Positions 8,962-18,193 of a stretch of DNA of 64,000 nucleotides are shown here, piece after piece; the stretch's first letter is position 1, and each line of letters begins with the position of its first letter. Source of the stretch: Candidatus Scalindua sp. (lineage in GTDB: Bacteria; Planctomycetota; Brocadiia; Brocadiales; Scalinduaceae). The notes below the pieces were generated by a model, which ran no database searches, was not told the origin of the DNA, and saw only the letters and a program-made list of their open reading frames with translations. The stretch lies in contig JAIQZU010000033.1 of NCBI GenBank assembly GCA_021776915.1, forward strand, positions 104,184-168,183, given 5' to 3'. Made by a program: the position numbers and the translations under genes.

Positions 8962-10131
8962 ATGACTACACAAATTGAAGCCGCTAAAAAAGCAGCCCTG
9001 GAAGTATTATTACATAATGCCAGAGGCCCCTTTGATGATCTCCCCCGCACCGCCGGCTGGGGATATCCGGAACCTTATACCAGAGATCTGATGATCGCCG
9101 GTCTCGGCATTCTGGTCTCCTGTAATAAAAAGCTGATAGAGTCACTGGATAACGTTCTAAAAACCATGGTTAGAAATCAAAGTCCTTTAGGACATATCCC
9201 TTCGCTGGTCCATGATCCCGAAGACAGAGGCGCCAGTGATACGACACCCTTGTTTTTATTGACTGCCGCTATCTATCAAAAAGTTAGAGGCCAGAAGAAA
9301 TACCTTCAAAAAGCGATCAAAAAGGCGCTGACATGGATGGAGTATCAATCTCCAGCTAATAGAACGCTTGTCGCCCAGATGCCGACCACTGACTGGCGTG
9401 ATGAGCAGTGGGTAATGGGGTTTGGTCTTTATGTAAACACGCTGGTCTATAGTTATCTCTCTCTTTTGAATCAGCAGGCAAAGGCTGACAATTTTAAAAA
9501 AAACATGAATCTGCCGGTTACCGATGAACACAGTAAGAACAAGCCAGATCTGGAAGGCTTTAGACTTAATGATAAACCCTATCTGGCGCTCTGGACATAT
9601 AAGATATATAACAGTGACCGCTTTGATCTTTTTGGCAACAGCCTGGCCATCCTGAGCGGAATTGTTTCAGAAGATCAGGCCGGAAAAATTATTAACTGGC
9701 TGGAAAAAGAGTGTAAGGCGATGCAGACAAGAAAGCAGTTAGCCATATTATTGCCACCAAATTTATTGCCCTATATCGAACCTCAAGATCCTGACTGGCG
9801 CAAGCGCTATGCTGATTTTAATAAGCCTGGTGAATACCACAATGGCGGTATCTGGCCCTTTATTTGCGGTTTCTATATTGCCGCTTTAGTCGCGGCTAAG
9901 AAAATTTCCCTTGCCGAAAAAAAACTTGCACTTTTGACAGAATTGGTCATACCGGCGCGTCAGAAAAAGGTGAGCCATGGTTTTAATGAATGGTTCAAAG
10001 CTCAGGATGGGACCCCGCAAGGGAATGACTGGCAAACCTGGTCTGCGTCCATGTATTTATATGCCGCAGAGTGTGTCGACCGGGAAAGAACCCCTTTTTT
10101 TGAAGAGATCCGTCAAGTGAAAGAGAAATAA
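8962..10131 (+). CDS. (alpha/alpha)6-barrel glycosidase-like protein, GH100/amylo-glucosidase type
   Basis: About 389 residues. P-Y-T-R-D-L-M-I-A near residue 39, the H-N-G-G-I-W-P-F segment and W-Q-T-W-S-A-S-M-Y near the C-terminus resemble the active-site regions of alkaline/neutral invertases (GH100) and related glycogen-debranching-type barrels. I chose ATG 8962, which follows GAAAGGCAGTGAAG; the open frame begins 27 bases earlier, inside the preceding gene. No signal peptide. Last gene of the SIS/PIG-L/GT4 cassette. It may hydrolyse the glycoside whose precursors the upstream genes make, but specificity is not readable, and invertase activity in particular is not demonstrated. Confidence 0.65.
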   Translation: MTTQIEAAKKAALEVLLHNARGPFDDLPRTAGWGYPEPYTRDLMIAGLGILVSCNKKLIESLDNVLKTMVRNQSPLGHIPSLVHDPEDRGASDTTPLFLLTAAIYQKVRGQKKYLQKAIKKALTWMEYQSPANRTLVAQMPTTDWRDEQWVMGFGLYVNTLVYSYLSLLNQQAKADNFKKNMNLPVTDEHSKNKPDLEGFRLNDKPYLALWTYKIYNSDRFDLFGNSLAILSGIVSEDQAGKIINWLEKECKAMQTRKQLAILLPPNLLPYIEPQDPDWRKRYADFNKPGEYHNGGIWPFICGFYIAALVAAKKISLAEKKLALLTELVIPARQKKVSHGFNEWFKAQDGTPQGNDWQTWSASMYLYAAECVDRERTPFFEEIRQVKEK

Positions 10132-10348
10132 CCCTGAAGTAACAAGGGCAAAGATGGAAAATTTGCAATTTGATGTTTTATGGCAACGAAATACATTACA
10201 TTGACAAGCGTGGAGACACTAACGATAATGGCAGCAGTTTCCATGATCCAATATTGTAAAATGGGCTTGTACGAACAATTTGGGTATAATAGACGGTAAT
10301 TATTCCCACAATACGCAATCTTGCAGAAAAAGGAGGCATGTTCATTTA
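10132..10348. promoter_or_regulatory. Leader of the GH130 gene with repeat shared with 3453-3495
   Basis: The segment AAATACATTACATTGACAAG through CTAACGATAAT (about 10189-10229) resembles 3453-3495, also near GH130 genes. AGGAGG at 10331-10336 supports the ATG at 10349. No promoter can be fixed with confidence. Confidence 0.4.
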
Positions 10349-11806
10349 ATGAAGTTGATAGTTACTAAAAAGCGCGAAACTTTTAAGTGTGATCCTACGC
10401 GAGTTATCGCGAGGTTTTACAAGCCAGGAAGCGAAGAGCGTGTCAGAAATATCTTTAAAAGAGTGTTGGGCCTTTCAAAAGAAAAATGTAAAACTATCCT
10501 GACCGACGTGCTGACTGATTTTGCAAATCGTCATTATGATATCGAAAGGATATTCCTTGAAAGTTATGAAAAGATAAAGATGAGGCCCCCGGGGTATGAC
10601 CAACTGTCGAAAGAACAGATGTTGTTATTAGGGGCATATTTCACAAATGAATATTCCATTGAATCTACCGCATTGTTTAATCCTTCGATGGTGCCTCATC
10701 CTGACCAAAGCAATCTTTCTCCCGGATCACAAAGATTCATCTTGAGCTTTCGGGCCGTCGGGGAAGGGCACATTTCTTCTATCGTATTCCGTAGCGGCGT
10801 CATAGATGCAAAAAACAATTTGATAATGGATTCAGTAAGCCCTTATGCAGTAAGACCTTCTTTTGAATCATATCCTGAATATGACAGGCAAGCTGTTGTA
10901 ATACAAATAAGAAAAATTGTTGAAAAAATTGAAGAAGATATGGTAGGCATTAATCAAATTACATTTCCGGAAAAATCAGAAAATATTGCGGAAAAAATTA
11001 ATAAAACTCAGATAATCGTAGATAATCTTGGGCGAGAAACGCGGGAAATGATGAAATGGTTGGCAAAGTCAGATTATGAAATAACTTTTGATGATAGTAC
11101 CGCAATCTCTGAACGTGTGATTTTTCCGGTTGTCAGTCACGAAAAGAACGGTATCGAAGACGCCAGGTTTGTGCGTTTCACGGATGATAATGGAAATGTC
11201 AGATATTTTGCCACTTATACGGCATATTGCGGGCATGGCATTTTACCAATATTACTGGAAACGAAGGATTTCCTGAAATTTAAAATGTGCGCATTGAACG
11301 GCAGAGGCGCTCTTAACAAGGGTATGGCCTTGTTTCCAAGAAAGGTAAATGGCCGTTACATGATGATTTCCAGACAGGATGGAGAAAATATGTATACCAT
11401 GCAATCGGACAATGTCCATTCCTGGGATGAAAGGAAACAACTTGATTCCCCTCAATATAGCTGGGAGTTTTTTCAGATAGGAACTTGTGGTTCTCCAATT
11501 GAGACCGAAAAAGGCTGGCTGCTCTTGACACATGGTGTGGGCCCCATGAGGACATATTGCATTGGTATAGAATTATTGGATATAAATGATCCTGCGAAAG
11601 TTATCGCAAAGCTGGAAGAACCTTTGATCATCCCCCGTGAATCCGAACGTGAAGGATACGTCCCTAACGTTGTATATTCATGTGGAGGCATGTTACACGG
11701 TGAAACATTAGTTATTCCATATGGCGTATCCGATACATCATCCAGGATTGCAACGGTAGAGCTTGCGCCACTGTTTGAATGTCTACTGTCCTCAAAAATA
11801 AATTAA
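10349..11806 (+). CDS. GH130-family glycoside phosphorylase/hydrolase (long form)
   Basis: About 485 residues and a clear paralogue of the 1610-3064 product. Shared landmarks are C-D-P-T-R-V-I-A-R-F near the start, G-A-Y-F-T-N-E-Y-S-I-E-S, F-R-A-V-G-E-G-H-I-S-S-I, the G-I-E-D-A-R-F-V acid motif, R-Y-M-M-I-S-R-Q-D-G-E-N and E-R-E-G-Y-V-P-N-V-V-Y-S-C-G-G. The open frame extends 69 bases further up, but AAAAAGGAGG at 10327-10336 favours ATG 10349. No signal peptide. It sits right after the GC-richer cassette and before the GT4-barrel fusion gene. An internal 51-nt segment (10520-10570) is duplicated at 6140-6190. Confidence 0.85.
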   Translation: MKLIVTKKRETFKCDPTRVIARFYKPGSEERVRNIFKRVLGLSKEKCKTILTDVLTDFANRHYDIERIFLESYEKIKMRPPGYDQLSKEQMLLLGAYFTNEYSIESTALFNPSMVPHPDQSNLSPGSQRFILSFRAVGEGHISSIVFRSGVIDAKNNLIMDSVSPYAVRPSFESYPEYDRQAVVIQIRKIVEKIEEDMVGINQITFPEKSENIAEKINKTQIIVDNLGRETREMMKWLAKSDYEITFDDSTAISERVIFPVVSHEKNGIEDARFVRFTDDNGNVRYFATYTAYCGHGILPILLETKDFLKFKMCALNGRGALNKGMALFPRKVNGRYMMISRQDGENMYTMQSDNVHSWDERKQLDSPQYSWEFFQIGTCGSPIETEKGWLLLTHGVGPMRTYCIGIELLDINDPAKVIAKLEEPLIIPRESEREGYVPNVVYSCGGMLHGETLVIPYGVSDTSSRIATVELAPLFECLLSSKIN

Positions 11807-12121
11807 AAACAGGAACCACAGATTACCCCGATGAAATAAAAGAAAACAAGATTTCATGGGGCAGGCGCAGATTTCACTGATTACATTAAATAAAATGTAA
11901 CTCATTCCTTTAGTTTTGAGTCGATCAACAGTAAAAGGCTAAAGTAGGGGCGAACTGCCGTTCGTCCCCTACCACAAAAGCTTAAAATGAAAATTCCTAT
12001 AAAAACAAGTTATCCCTGTGGTCGATCGAGTTGGTGTGCCTGAATAAAGAAACACTTAAAATAAGACATAATCATTATAAAGAAACTGCCTGTGTAATCC
12101 GAAAACAGAAAGGAGTAATGT
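11807..12121. other. Intergenic region with hairpin and dispersed-repeat-like words
   Basis: This region begins with an ACCACAGATTACCCCGATG...CAGATTTCACTGATTA arrangement of the kind seen in many intergenic repeats. It contains a GC-rich hairpin at 11944-11972 and ends with AAAGGAG ahead of the ATG at 12122. No gene seen. Confidence 0.5.
11944..11972. repeat. GC-rich imperfect palindrome
   Basis: GTAGGGGCGAAC and GTTCGTCCCCTAC face each other across TGCC, with a single bulged T. It may act as a terminator for the GH130 gene or be a REP-like unit. No T-tract follows, so the terminator reading is weak. Confidence 0.45.
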
Positions 12122-14383
12122 ATGCGCATAGATAATATCAGTAATGTGGCTTTCCTGGGTAACTATTTGCCAAGGAAGTGCGGTATCGCAACCTTTACAA
12201 CGGACCTGAGTGAGGCCGTTTCCAGTGTGTCATCTCAGTTGGGTGTTTCTGTTATCGCAATGACAAATACACCGGAAACATACAATTATCCCAAACAGGT
12301 CAGTTTTGAGATTCGGCAACATAATATTGACGATTACAAAAGAGCGGCAGATTATATAAATTCAAGCAATGTTGACATTTTGTGTTTACAGCATGAGTTC
12401 GGGATATTTGGCGGCGTCTGGGGAGACTATTTGCTCACATTTATGAAATCAATCAATGTGCCGATAGTAACAACACTTCATACAGTCCTTGAAAAAGACA
12501 TAGGGCAGGAAAAAGTCTTCAGAGAGATATGTGATCTTAGCGACAGAATTGTAGTTATGAGCCAAAGGGCAATGAAGATGCTTGGCAGATATAATATACC
12601 TGATAATAAGAAGATCTTTATACACCACGGCGTGCCCGATCTGCCATTTGTTGATCCGAACTTTTATAAAGACAAATTCAAGGCCATGGGTAAGAAGGTC
12701 ATATTGTCTTTCGGTCTGATCGGACCCGATAAGGGCATTGAATATATGTTGGAGGCCATGCCGAAGATCATCAAAAAACATTGTGATGTTATATATATTG
12801 TTCTTGGCAGTATTCATCCTGAAATCTTTAAAACCAAGGGCGAAGAATATTACTTATATTTACAGCGGCTTGTTGACAAGCTTAAACTAAATAAATATGT
12901 CTTTTTTCACAAGAAGTTTGTCGAGCTGGAAGAGCTGTGTGAATATCTTTCAGCAGCCGACATTTATGTCACACCATATATTAAAAAAGAACAAATCGTT
13001 TCCGGAACTCTGGCTTATGCGGTTGGTACTGGTAAAGCCGTGGTATCAACACCGTACTGGTATGCACAAGAACTATTGGCTGGCAACCGCGGGATGCTAG
13101 CTAAATTCAAGGACCCTTCTTCACTGGCACAAGCCATCAACAAGCTACTGGATGATCCAATAGTGCTTCATACAACCAGAATAAATGCCTACCAGTACGG
13201 GAGAGATATGACCTGGAGTAATGTCGCAATTAATTATATTGACGCTTTTAATGGTACCATTAGTTCGATAGAGGAAGGCAAGGTTGTGTATGGAAGGGTT
13301 GAACGTCCAATTCGCCTGACTAGTCTACCTGAAGTGAATTTAAACCATTTGAGAAATCTGTCCAGTCATTATGGGATAGTACAACACACAAAATATACGG
13401 TACCCAATTATAAACATGGATATGCACTTGACGACAACGCCAGAGCCTTGATCCTGGCAACTCAATACTTTAAGCTCTTTCAGGACCGGAAAATACTGTT
13501 ACTGCTTGACAAATACCTGGCGTTTGTCCTTAATGCGCAGGAGGAGTCGGGACGTTTCCATAACTTTTTTGATATGGGGTTGAACCCAACAGATGAAAAC
13601 GACTCCACCTTCAATTCACGCGATGACTGGCACGGACGCGCTTTATGGGCTTTGGGTTATGTGATTGCATTTGCCCCTGATCATTATTCGGGAATTGCAA
13701 AGGAGTATTTTGATAAGGCCATCGCGCAAAGAGTAGAGAGTATACGGGGAGCTGCATTTGCAATACTAGGAGCATTCTATTATTTGAAAAGATACGGCGG
13801 AGCACGTGATGTGCTGTCTGTTCTTGAATCCTATTGCAACCGGCTTGTTACTGAATATGAGAGACACCAGGATGGTAAATGGCAATGGTTTGAGGATATC
13901 CTGGCATATGCGAACGGGGTATTGCCTACCGCTTTATTCAAAGGTTATACGGTAGTAAAGAAGAAGAAGTACTTTGATACAGCCATGGCAACGATGAATT
14001 TTCTGCTGGATAATTGTATAAGAAATGACACCCTGTCCCTCATCGGAAATCACCGATGGTATAAAAAAAACAACGTAAGATCGCGCTTCGATCAACAACC
14101 CATTGATGCTTTCTGGATGATCAAAGTTTGTAAGGCCGCCTATCTGGTGACCAAAGATGAAAAAAATCTTAAACCTATGAAAATATCATTCGAGTGGTTC
14201 CTGGGGGCTAATGATGGCAACCTGAATTTGTACGATTTTGTTACAGGGGGCTGTTATGATGGGTTAGCCAGGACCGGCGTAAACCTGAATCAGGGAGCAG
14301 AAAGTACGATATGTTTCCTTCTTTCCCTGTTGAGTATGAAAGAGATATCTGTAGTTCAGGAAAATCCGGAGAAAGAAATATGA
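12122..14383 (+). CDS. GT4 glycosyltransferase fused to alpha/alpha-barrel domain
   Basis: 753 residues in two parts. Residues 1-370 are a GT-B glycosyltransferase: F-L-G-N-Y-L-P-R-K-C-G-I-A-T-F-T near the start, L-Q-H-E-F-G-I-F-G-G, T-T-L-H-T-V, L-S-F-G-L-I-G-P-D-K-G-I-E, and S-G-T-L-A-Y-A-V-G-T-G-K-A in the donor site. Residues about 385-745 are helix-rich, with G-Y-A-L-D-D-N-A-R-A, R-D-D-W-H-G-R-A-L-W-A-L-G, F-D-Q-Q-P-I-D-A-F-W and N-Q-G-A-E-S-T, consistent with an (alpha/alpha)6 toroid such as glycosidases or epimerases use. AAAGGAG precedes the ATG. No signal peptide. A transferase and a processing domain in one chain, next to GH130 and mannose-phosphate genes, suggests synthesis and trimming of a mannoside; that is inference. 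Confidence 0.8.
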   Translation: MRIDNISNVAFLGNYLPRKCGIATFTTDLSEAVSSVSSQLGVSVIAMTNTPETYNYPKQVSFEIRQHNIDDYKRAADYINSSNVDILCLQHEFGIFGGVWGDYLLTFMKSINVPIVTTLHTVLEKDIGQEKVFREICDLSDRIVVMSQRAMKMLGRYNIPDNKKIFIHHGVPDLPFVDPNFYKDKFKAMGKKVILSFGLIGPDKGIEYMLEAMPKIIKKHCDVIYIVLGSIHPEIFKTKGEEYYLYLQRLVDKLKLNKYVFFHKKFVELEELCEYLSAADIYVTPYIKKEQIVSGTLAYAVGTGKAVVSTPYWYAQELLAGNRGMLAKFKDPSSLAQAINKLLDDPIVLHTTRINAYQYGRDMTWSNVAINYIDAFNGTISSIEEGKVVYGRVERPIRLTSLPEVNLNHLRNLSSHYGIVQHTKYTVPNYKHGYALDDNARALILATQYFKLFQDRKILLLLDKYLAFVLNAQEESGRFHNFFDMGLNPTDENDSTFNSRDDWHGRALWALGYVIAFAPDHYSGIAKEYFDKAIAQRVESIRGAAFAILGAFYYLKRYGGARDVLSVLESYCNRLVTEYERHQDGKWQWFEDILAYANGVLPTALFKGYTVVKKKKYFDTAMATMNFLLDNCIRNDTLSLIGNHRWYKKNNVRSRFDQQPIDAFWMIKVCKAAYLVTKDEKNLKPMKISFEWFLGANDGNLNLYDFVTGGCYDGLARTGVNLNQGAESTICFLLSLLSMKEISVVQENPEKEI

Positions 14384-14603
14384 TATAATCCATGTAAAAT
14401 GTGCGGTTGGATTGAGCAAGACAACAATATAAGAATATACTACGGATGTGCGGATTCGTGTATTGCCACGGCGTCAGCAAGTAAGACATCTCTCCTTGCC
14501 TGGTTACGCAACCACAATTCTCTTGTTACGTAGGAAGAAATAATGCGGCACATCTGTCCAGTCATCATAACAAATAACGCCACTTATATCTCCACATGCC
14601 TTA

Positions 14604-15797
14604 CTATACCGGCGTAAACGTATCGATAATTTGTGTGCTTTTGCGAGCATGTATCTCATAACTTCCGGCTGATGCCGGGACCATAAGCATTTCTCCACCG
14701 GGTATGGCATTTGGGATGTTATATCCTTTATCTTTTATGAACAGAGTGGCATCCCCCTCTAATACTACCAGATTATGAAAACTCGCAGGTGATTGTTGGT
14801 ACTCTGAGTCTTTTTTAAATGTTATCCGATGGACTTCAAGTCCCTTGTCCTCAAACTTTCCCGGCAAACGCTCAACCAGTATGTAATCAGTTTCATCTAT
14901 AACTTCAGGGTAAGTTTCTTCCGCCATCTCAGGAAGCATCTCACTCACCCTGTCTATTTCCAACATCTTTATAGCTCCTTGCCGTGGGTATGCCGGAAAC
15001 GCATATCTTACGGGATATGTTGTCCCGTCTTCGAGCGATTGTGTCGGTCCGGAAATCTGAGGTTCCACGACTTCTACGCCGGGACCAAGTGCGTGTAATG
15101 TTCCGGAAGGGATAGGAATAACATCTCCTATTTTAACATATTGCCTGTTGTAGAAGACATCAAGCCCTTTCCTGGCAGCATTTAACTTTTTCAGAGCTCC
15201 TGCTATTTCTGAAGATCCGGGTTTACTCTGGACAACTTCCTGAGATGCAAGTTCAACATCCTTTTTATCATCCAGCAATTTCGCATATCCGCTATCTATC
15301 ATTATTTCAATAACATTGTTCAATGCGTCCCCATATATTATGAGTGCTTTTTTATAATATTCTGTCACAGCTTCACCATATAAATCAACAGACTTTCGGG
15401 AAAAGCCTGCAATTATCCAGGGCTTTCCACCGGCAATCTCTTTATCCGTTCCAGTGATTATCCAGAGTTCGTTTTTATTATCATGAAACTGCACAGATAA
15501 TCTGCTTTCAGGAGTCAATATTTTCACAAGTGGAAGTCGCGTGCCGAATCTGGCAACTACTTTTTCGCCAAGGAATTTTGCAGGATCGTTTTCAATAATC
15601 TTGTATAATGAAAAAGCGTCATTACCTACAACAGCAGTTGAACTCTTTTCGCCTTCCTCTGCGCCGTACCAATACTCACCAATGCCGTTCACACCCCATA
15701 CCTTTGGTTCTTTATACGGTCTCACATAAACAGGGCAGCCATTGAACACAGCATTTAAAATCCTGGTAAAACATGCGTTATCGGTATCAGGTTTCAC
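14604..15797 (-). CDS. Mannose-6-phosphate isomerase-like cupin protein (class I type)
   Basis: 397 residues. The N-terminal half has the phosphomannose-isomerase pattern: P-K-V-W-G near residue 33, L-P-L-V-K-I-L-T-P near 89, then V-Q-F-H-D-N-K-N-E-L-W supplying zinc ligands and G-D-V-I-P-I-P-S-G-T-L-H-A-L-G supplying the later His. A second cupin-like segment occupies the C-terminus (H-N-L-V-V-L-E-G-D, then M-V-P-A-S-A-G-S-Y). The usual Q-x-H-P reads Q-F-H-D, a small departure. The reaction would be fructose-6-P to mannose-6-P. It follows the phosphomannomutase gene with a 4-base ATGA overlap, so the pair forms an operon giving mannose-1-P for GDP-mannose. No GDP-mannose pyrophosphorylase gene is in the window. 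Confidence 0.75.
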   Translation of the reverse strand: MKPDTDNACFTRILNAVFNGCPVYVRPYKEPKVWGVNGIGEYWYGAEEGEKSSTAVVGNDAFSLYKIIENDPAKFLGEKVVARFGTRLPLVKILTPESRLSVQFHDNKNELWIITGTDKEIAGGKPWIIAGFSRKSVDLYGEAVTEYYKKALIIYGDALNNVIEIMIDSGYAKLLDDKKDVELASQEVVQSKPGSSEIAGALKKLNAARKGLDVFYNRQYVKIGDVIPIPSGTLHALGPGVEVVEPQISGPTQSLEDGTTYPVRYAFPAYPRQGAIKMLEIDRVSEMLPEMAEETYPEVIDETDYILVERLPGKFEDKGLEVHRITFKKDSEYQQSPASFHNLVVLEGDATLFIKDKGYNIPNAIPGGEMLMVPASAGSYEIHARKSTQIIDTFTPV

Positions 15798-17476
15798 TCT
15801 CTACCCTCTTTACTAATAAGGTCTCTGATAATATCCGGTATGATTTCAATTATTTTGCCTACTATCCGGTTTGCCGCCTCCTGGATATCAGATGTTGCAT
15901 ATATCCTGAATTCCGGTGCATTTCCTGAGGGTCTTAGATGAGCGACATCGTTATCGGAGAATACTATACGGATACCGTCTATATAGTTTATTGAGACTAT
16001 ATCGGTAAATCCTCTTTCATTTGTAAAATAATTGCAAAGCTTTTCCTTAATCCAAATCAGATTATGGACTGATTCGGTACTGCAATCTACACCATTTGTC
16101 TTTATACCTTCTTCTGTAAAATCAACCTGAGAAATATCAGAGCTTGCCGGAGACAACATCTTAATAATGGTTTTACCCATTTCTGCTGTATAAATTTCAC
16201 AACCAGGTGTTTTATTGTCAATGACATCAGCATGGGTGTATCTTTTAGGAAGTCTTGATGTAATAAGTTCTGAAACCGTCATATTGTCCTTAACGGCTAA
16301 AAGCAATACAGATATTAGCGGCAATACTGCATCCCTGGTCGGAAGAGGTCTCAGGAAGCTGTCATCTATGGCCCAATCACTCCCAATAAGAAAGCCTCCA
16401 TTGCATTCCCAGCCGGCTACTTTTGAACTCGGATTTCTCTTAATTTCGCAGTTCATCGCATCAATTATATATGGTGAACCTATCCTGGTCTGCATCACCT
16501 TGATCCCTCTTTCCTCGAGAGAACTGACAACGGCATCGTTAGCGCTTATGGGAATAGAAACAAAGTCTGGATTTAAAAACATGGAGACAAGCGCACCAAG
16601 TTTGTCCCCTGGCAGAAACCTGCCGTTTTCATCCGCAAGAAGAGGTCTGTCCGAATCTCCGTCAGTCGTTATAATAGCAAATGGTTTGTGTTCCCTGGAA
16701 GCCTTCTGTAAAAGTGAGGTGGTATCAATTGACACCTTTTCAGTGTCAACAGGTATAAACTTATCGCTTCTTTCAATTGGGACAATGTCTGCCCCCAGAG
16801 CCTCAAATATTTCCTGAACGATATCCCTCCCTACAGCAGAATGCTGATACAAGACTATCTTTTTGTGTGAAAGAGGCTTGTCCTTAAAGACTTCAAGATA
16901 TCTGTTAACATACATATTTATTGAATCAGTCTCAAATTCTGCCTCCGGAAGATTGTATATTTCATTTAACATACCGTTCTCATCAAATAAGGATTCCTGC
17001 AGTGGTTTTTCATATTCTGATATCCTTGCACGTTCTACATTCCTGAGGATATCTGCCTCATCATTCTTTAATACTTCTCCGTGTTTTTTAGTAAACTTTA
17101 CACCGTTCCTGTCATCAGGGATATGGCTCCCTGTAACCATAATGCCGGGTACGCATTTACACATAGCATAATAGGCAAGTGTTGGAGTCGGTACTCTCCC
17201 ACAGAAAAGCGCTATATAACCTGAGTGTTTTATTGCAAGTGATACTGCCGTCATTATTCTGGGAGTGCTCGAACGCAGATCACCTCCCAGGGCTATATCC
17301 TTATCAGAGGCATTGAGTTCACCTCTTTCTTCCAAAAACAAGATAAAGCCTCTGGTGTTTATATAACACTCCATATCTGTCATTGCTGTGACTTTATCTC
17401 TTAACCCACTGGTTCCGAACTCTAATGACTTAAACTTATCCCTTTTGTCCTGGAAGTTGCCTGGCTTGGTTGTCAC
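15794..17476 (-). CDS. Phosphomannomutase/phosphoglucomutase
   Basis: 560 residues, a four-domain alpha-D-phosphohexomutase. Visible are F-G-T-S-G-L-R at 20-26, the phosphoserine loop T-G-S-H-I-P-D-D-R-N-G at 115-125 (Ser117 as phosphoryl carrier), the metal loop T-D-G-D-S-D-R-P near 265-272, and the phosphate-binding R-P-S-G-N-A-P-E-F-R near the end. It interconverts hexose-6-P and hexose-1-P; pairing with the downstream isomerase gene argues for mannose. Starts with GTG. It lies leftward at the head of a two-gene operon. The T-G-S-H variant of the common T-A-S-H loop is unremarkable. Confidence 0.9.
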   Translation of the reverse strand: MTTKPGNFQDKRDKFKSLEFGTSGLRDKVTAMTDMECYINTRGFILFLEERGELNASDKDIALGGDLRSSTPRIMTAVSLAIKHSGYIALFCGRVPTPTLAYYAMCKCVPGIMVTGSHIPDDRNGVKFTKKHGEVLKNDEADILRNVERARISEYEKPLQESLFDENGMLNEIYNLPEAEFETDSINMYVNRYLEVFKDKPLSHKKIVLYQHSAVGRDIVQEIFEALGADIVPIERSDKFIPVDTEKVSIDTTSLLQKASREHKPFAIITTDGDSDRPLLADENGRFLPGDKLGALVSMFLNPDFVSIPISANDAVVSSLEERGIKVMQTRIGSPYIIDAMNCEIKRNPSSKVAGWECNGGFLIGSDWAIDDSFLRPLPTRDAVLPLISVLLLAVKDNMTVSELITSRLPKRYTHADVIDNKTPGCEIYTAEMGKTIIKMLSPASSDISQVDFTEEGIKTNGVDCSTESVHNLIWIKEKLCNYFTNERGFTDIVSINYIDGIRIVFSDNDVAHLRPSGNAPEFRIYATSDIQEAANRIVGKIIEIIPDIIRDLISKEGRE

Positions 17477-17552
17477 GTTTTACACCCTCTTTCTAATGCT
17501 TCCGTTATCGCCTTCCGAAACTCCTCAATGGCGCTCTTAATTCATAACTACT

Positions 17553-18140
17553 TTAATTCAAGGGGATACTGTATGAAATTGCGCCCAGCAAGTCTCCAAA
17601 CTTTTTGTCCGGATGACAGGTTATACATCCTTTCATAACCGCACGTACACTGGTAGCCGCCCTTAGAAAGTCCTTACCATCTATTTTCTCAGCCTTTTCA
17701 TAGTATGATTCTCCGGAAACCATTGCCTTAATTGCGTCTCTTTCAAATTCATCCCTGGGATTATTGTCAGGGTTAAAAGGTGTTCCTGTTGCATCCAGTA
17801 ATCTCGCCTTGTGCCAGCCCTTCTTACTCATTGACTCGAAAACCCTTTTGGCTAAAGTGGCCGCAGGCAGTACAGATGGATCGTCCACATATTCAGCAGT
17901 GATAAGGACAATGAATGTTTTATACAAATCATCCAGCATCTGTACTTTTTTTCTTGCATCACCTAAATTATCAGCCTGGGATGCATTATATAAATCTCCA
18001 GGCGCCAGTCGTGGCGCTTTAGGATGATCCGGAAAGACTGGAAAGTTATTCTTTAAAAATTCATCCGCGGTTGCCGTGAGATTCGTAAAAAGAAGAACTA
18101 TTATTATTACTGCAACCAACTTTTTAATTCTTTCTGACAC
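17553..18140 (-). CDS. DUF3365 (Tll0287-like) periplasmic c-heme protein
   Basis: 195 residues if it starts at GTG 18140, which follows GGAGG by six bases and gives a clean signal peptide (S-E-R-I-K-K then a hydrophobic run ending T-A-T-A). A longer frame opens at 18194. The mature part has the DUF3365 pattern R-L-L-D-A-T-G-T-P-F-N-P-D-N and R-D-E-F-E-R-D-A, and a C-terminal C-I-T-C-H heme site followed by G-D-L-L-G-A-I-S-Y. These are PAS-like folds with one covalent heme on the outer face of the membrane; roles range from sensing to small-molecule redox chemistry. It lies about 53 bases after a paralogue in the same orientation. Confidence 0.85.
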   Translation of the reverse strand: MSERIKKLVAVIIIVLLFTNLTATADEFLKNNFPVFPDHPKAPRLAPGDLYNASQADNLGDARKKVQMLDDLYKTFIVLITAEYVDDPSVLPAATLAKRVFESMSKKGWHKARLLDATGTPFNPDNNPRDEFERDAIKAMVSGESYYEKAEKIDGKDFLRAATSVRAVMKGCITCHPDKKFGDLLGAISYSIPLN

Positions 18141-18193
18141 AGCTTCCTCCGTTTTATATGACATATTCAAAAAATAAAATGAACACCAGTTCA

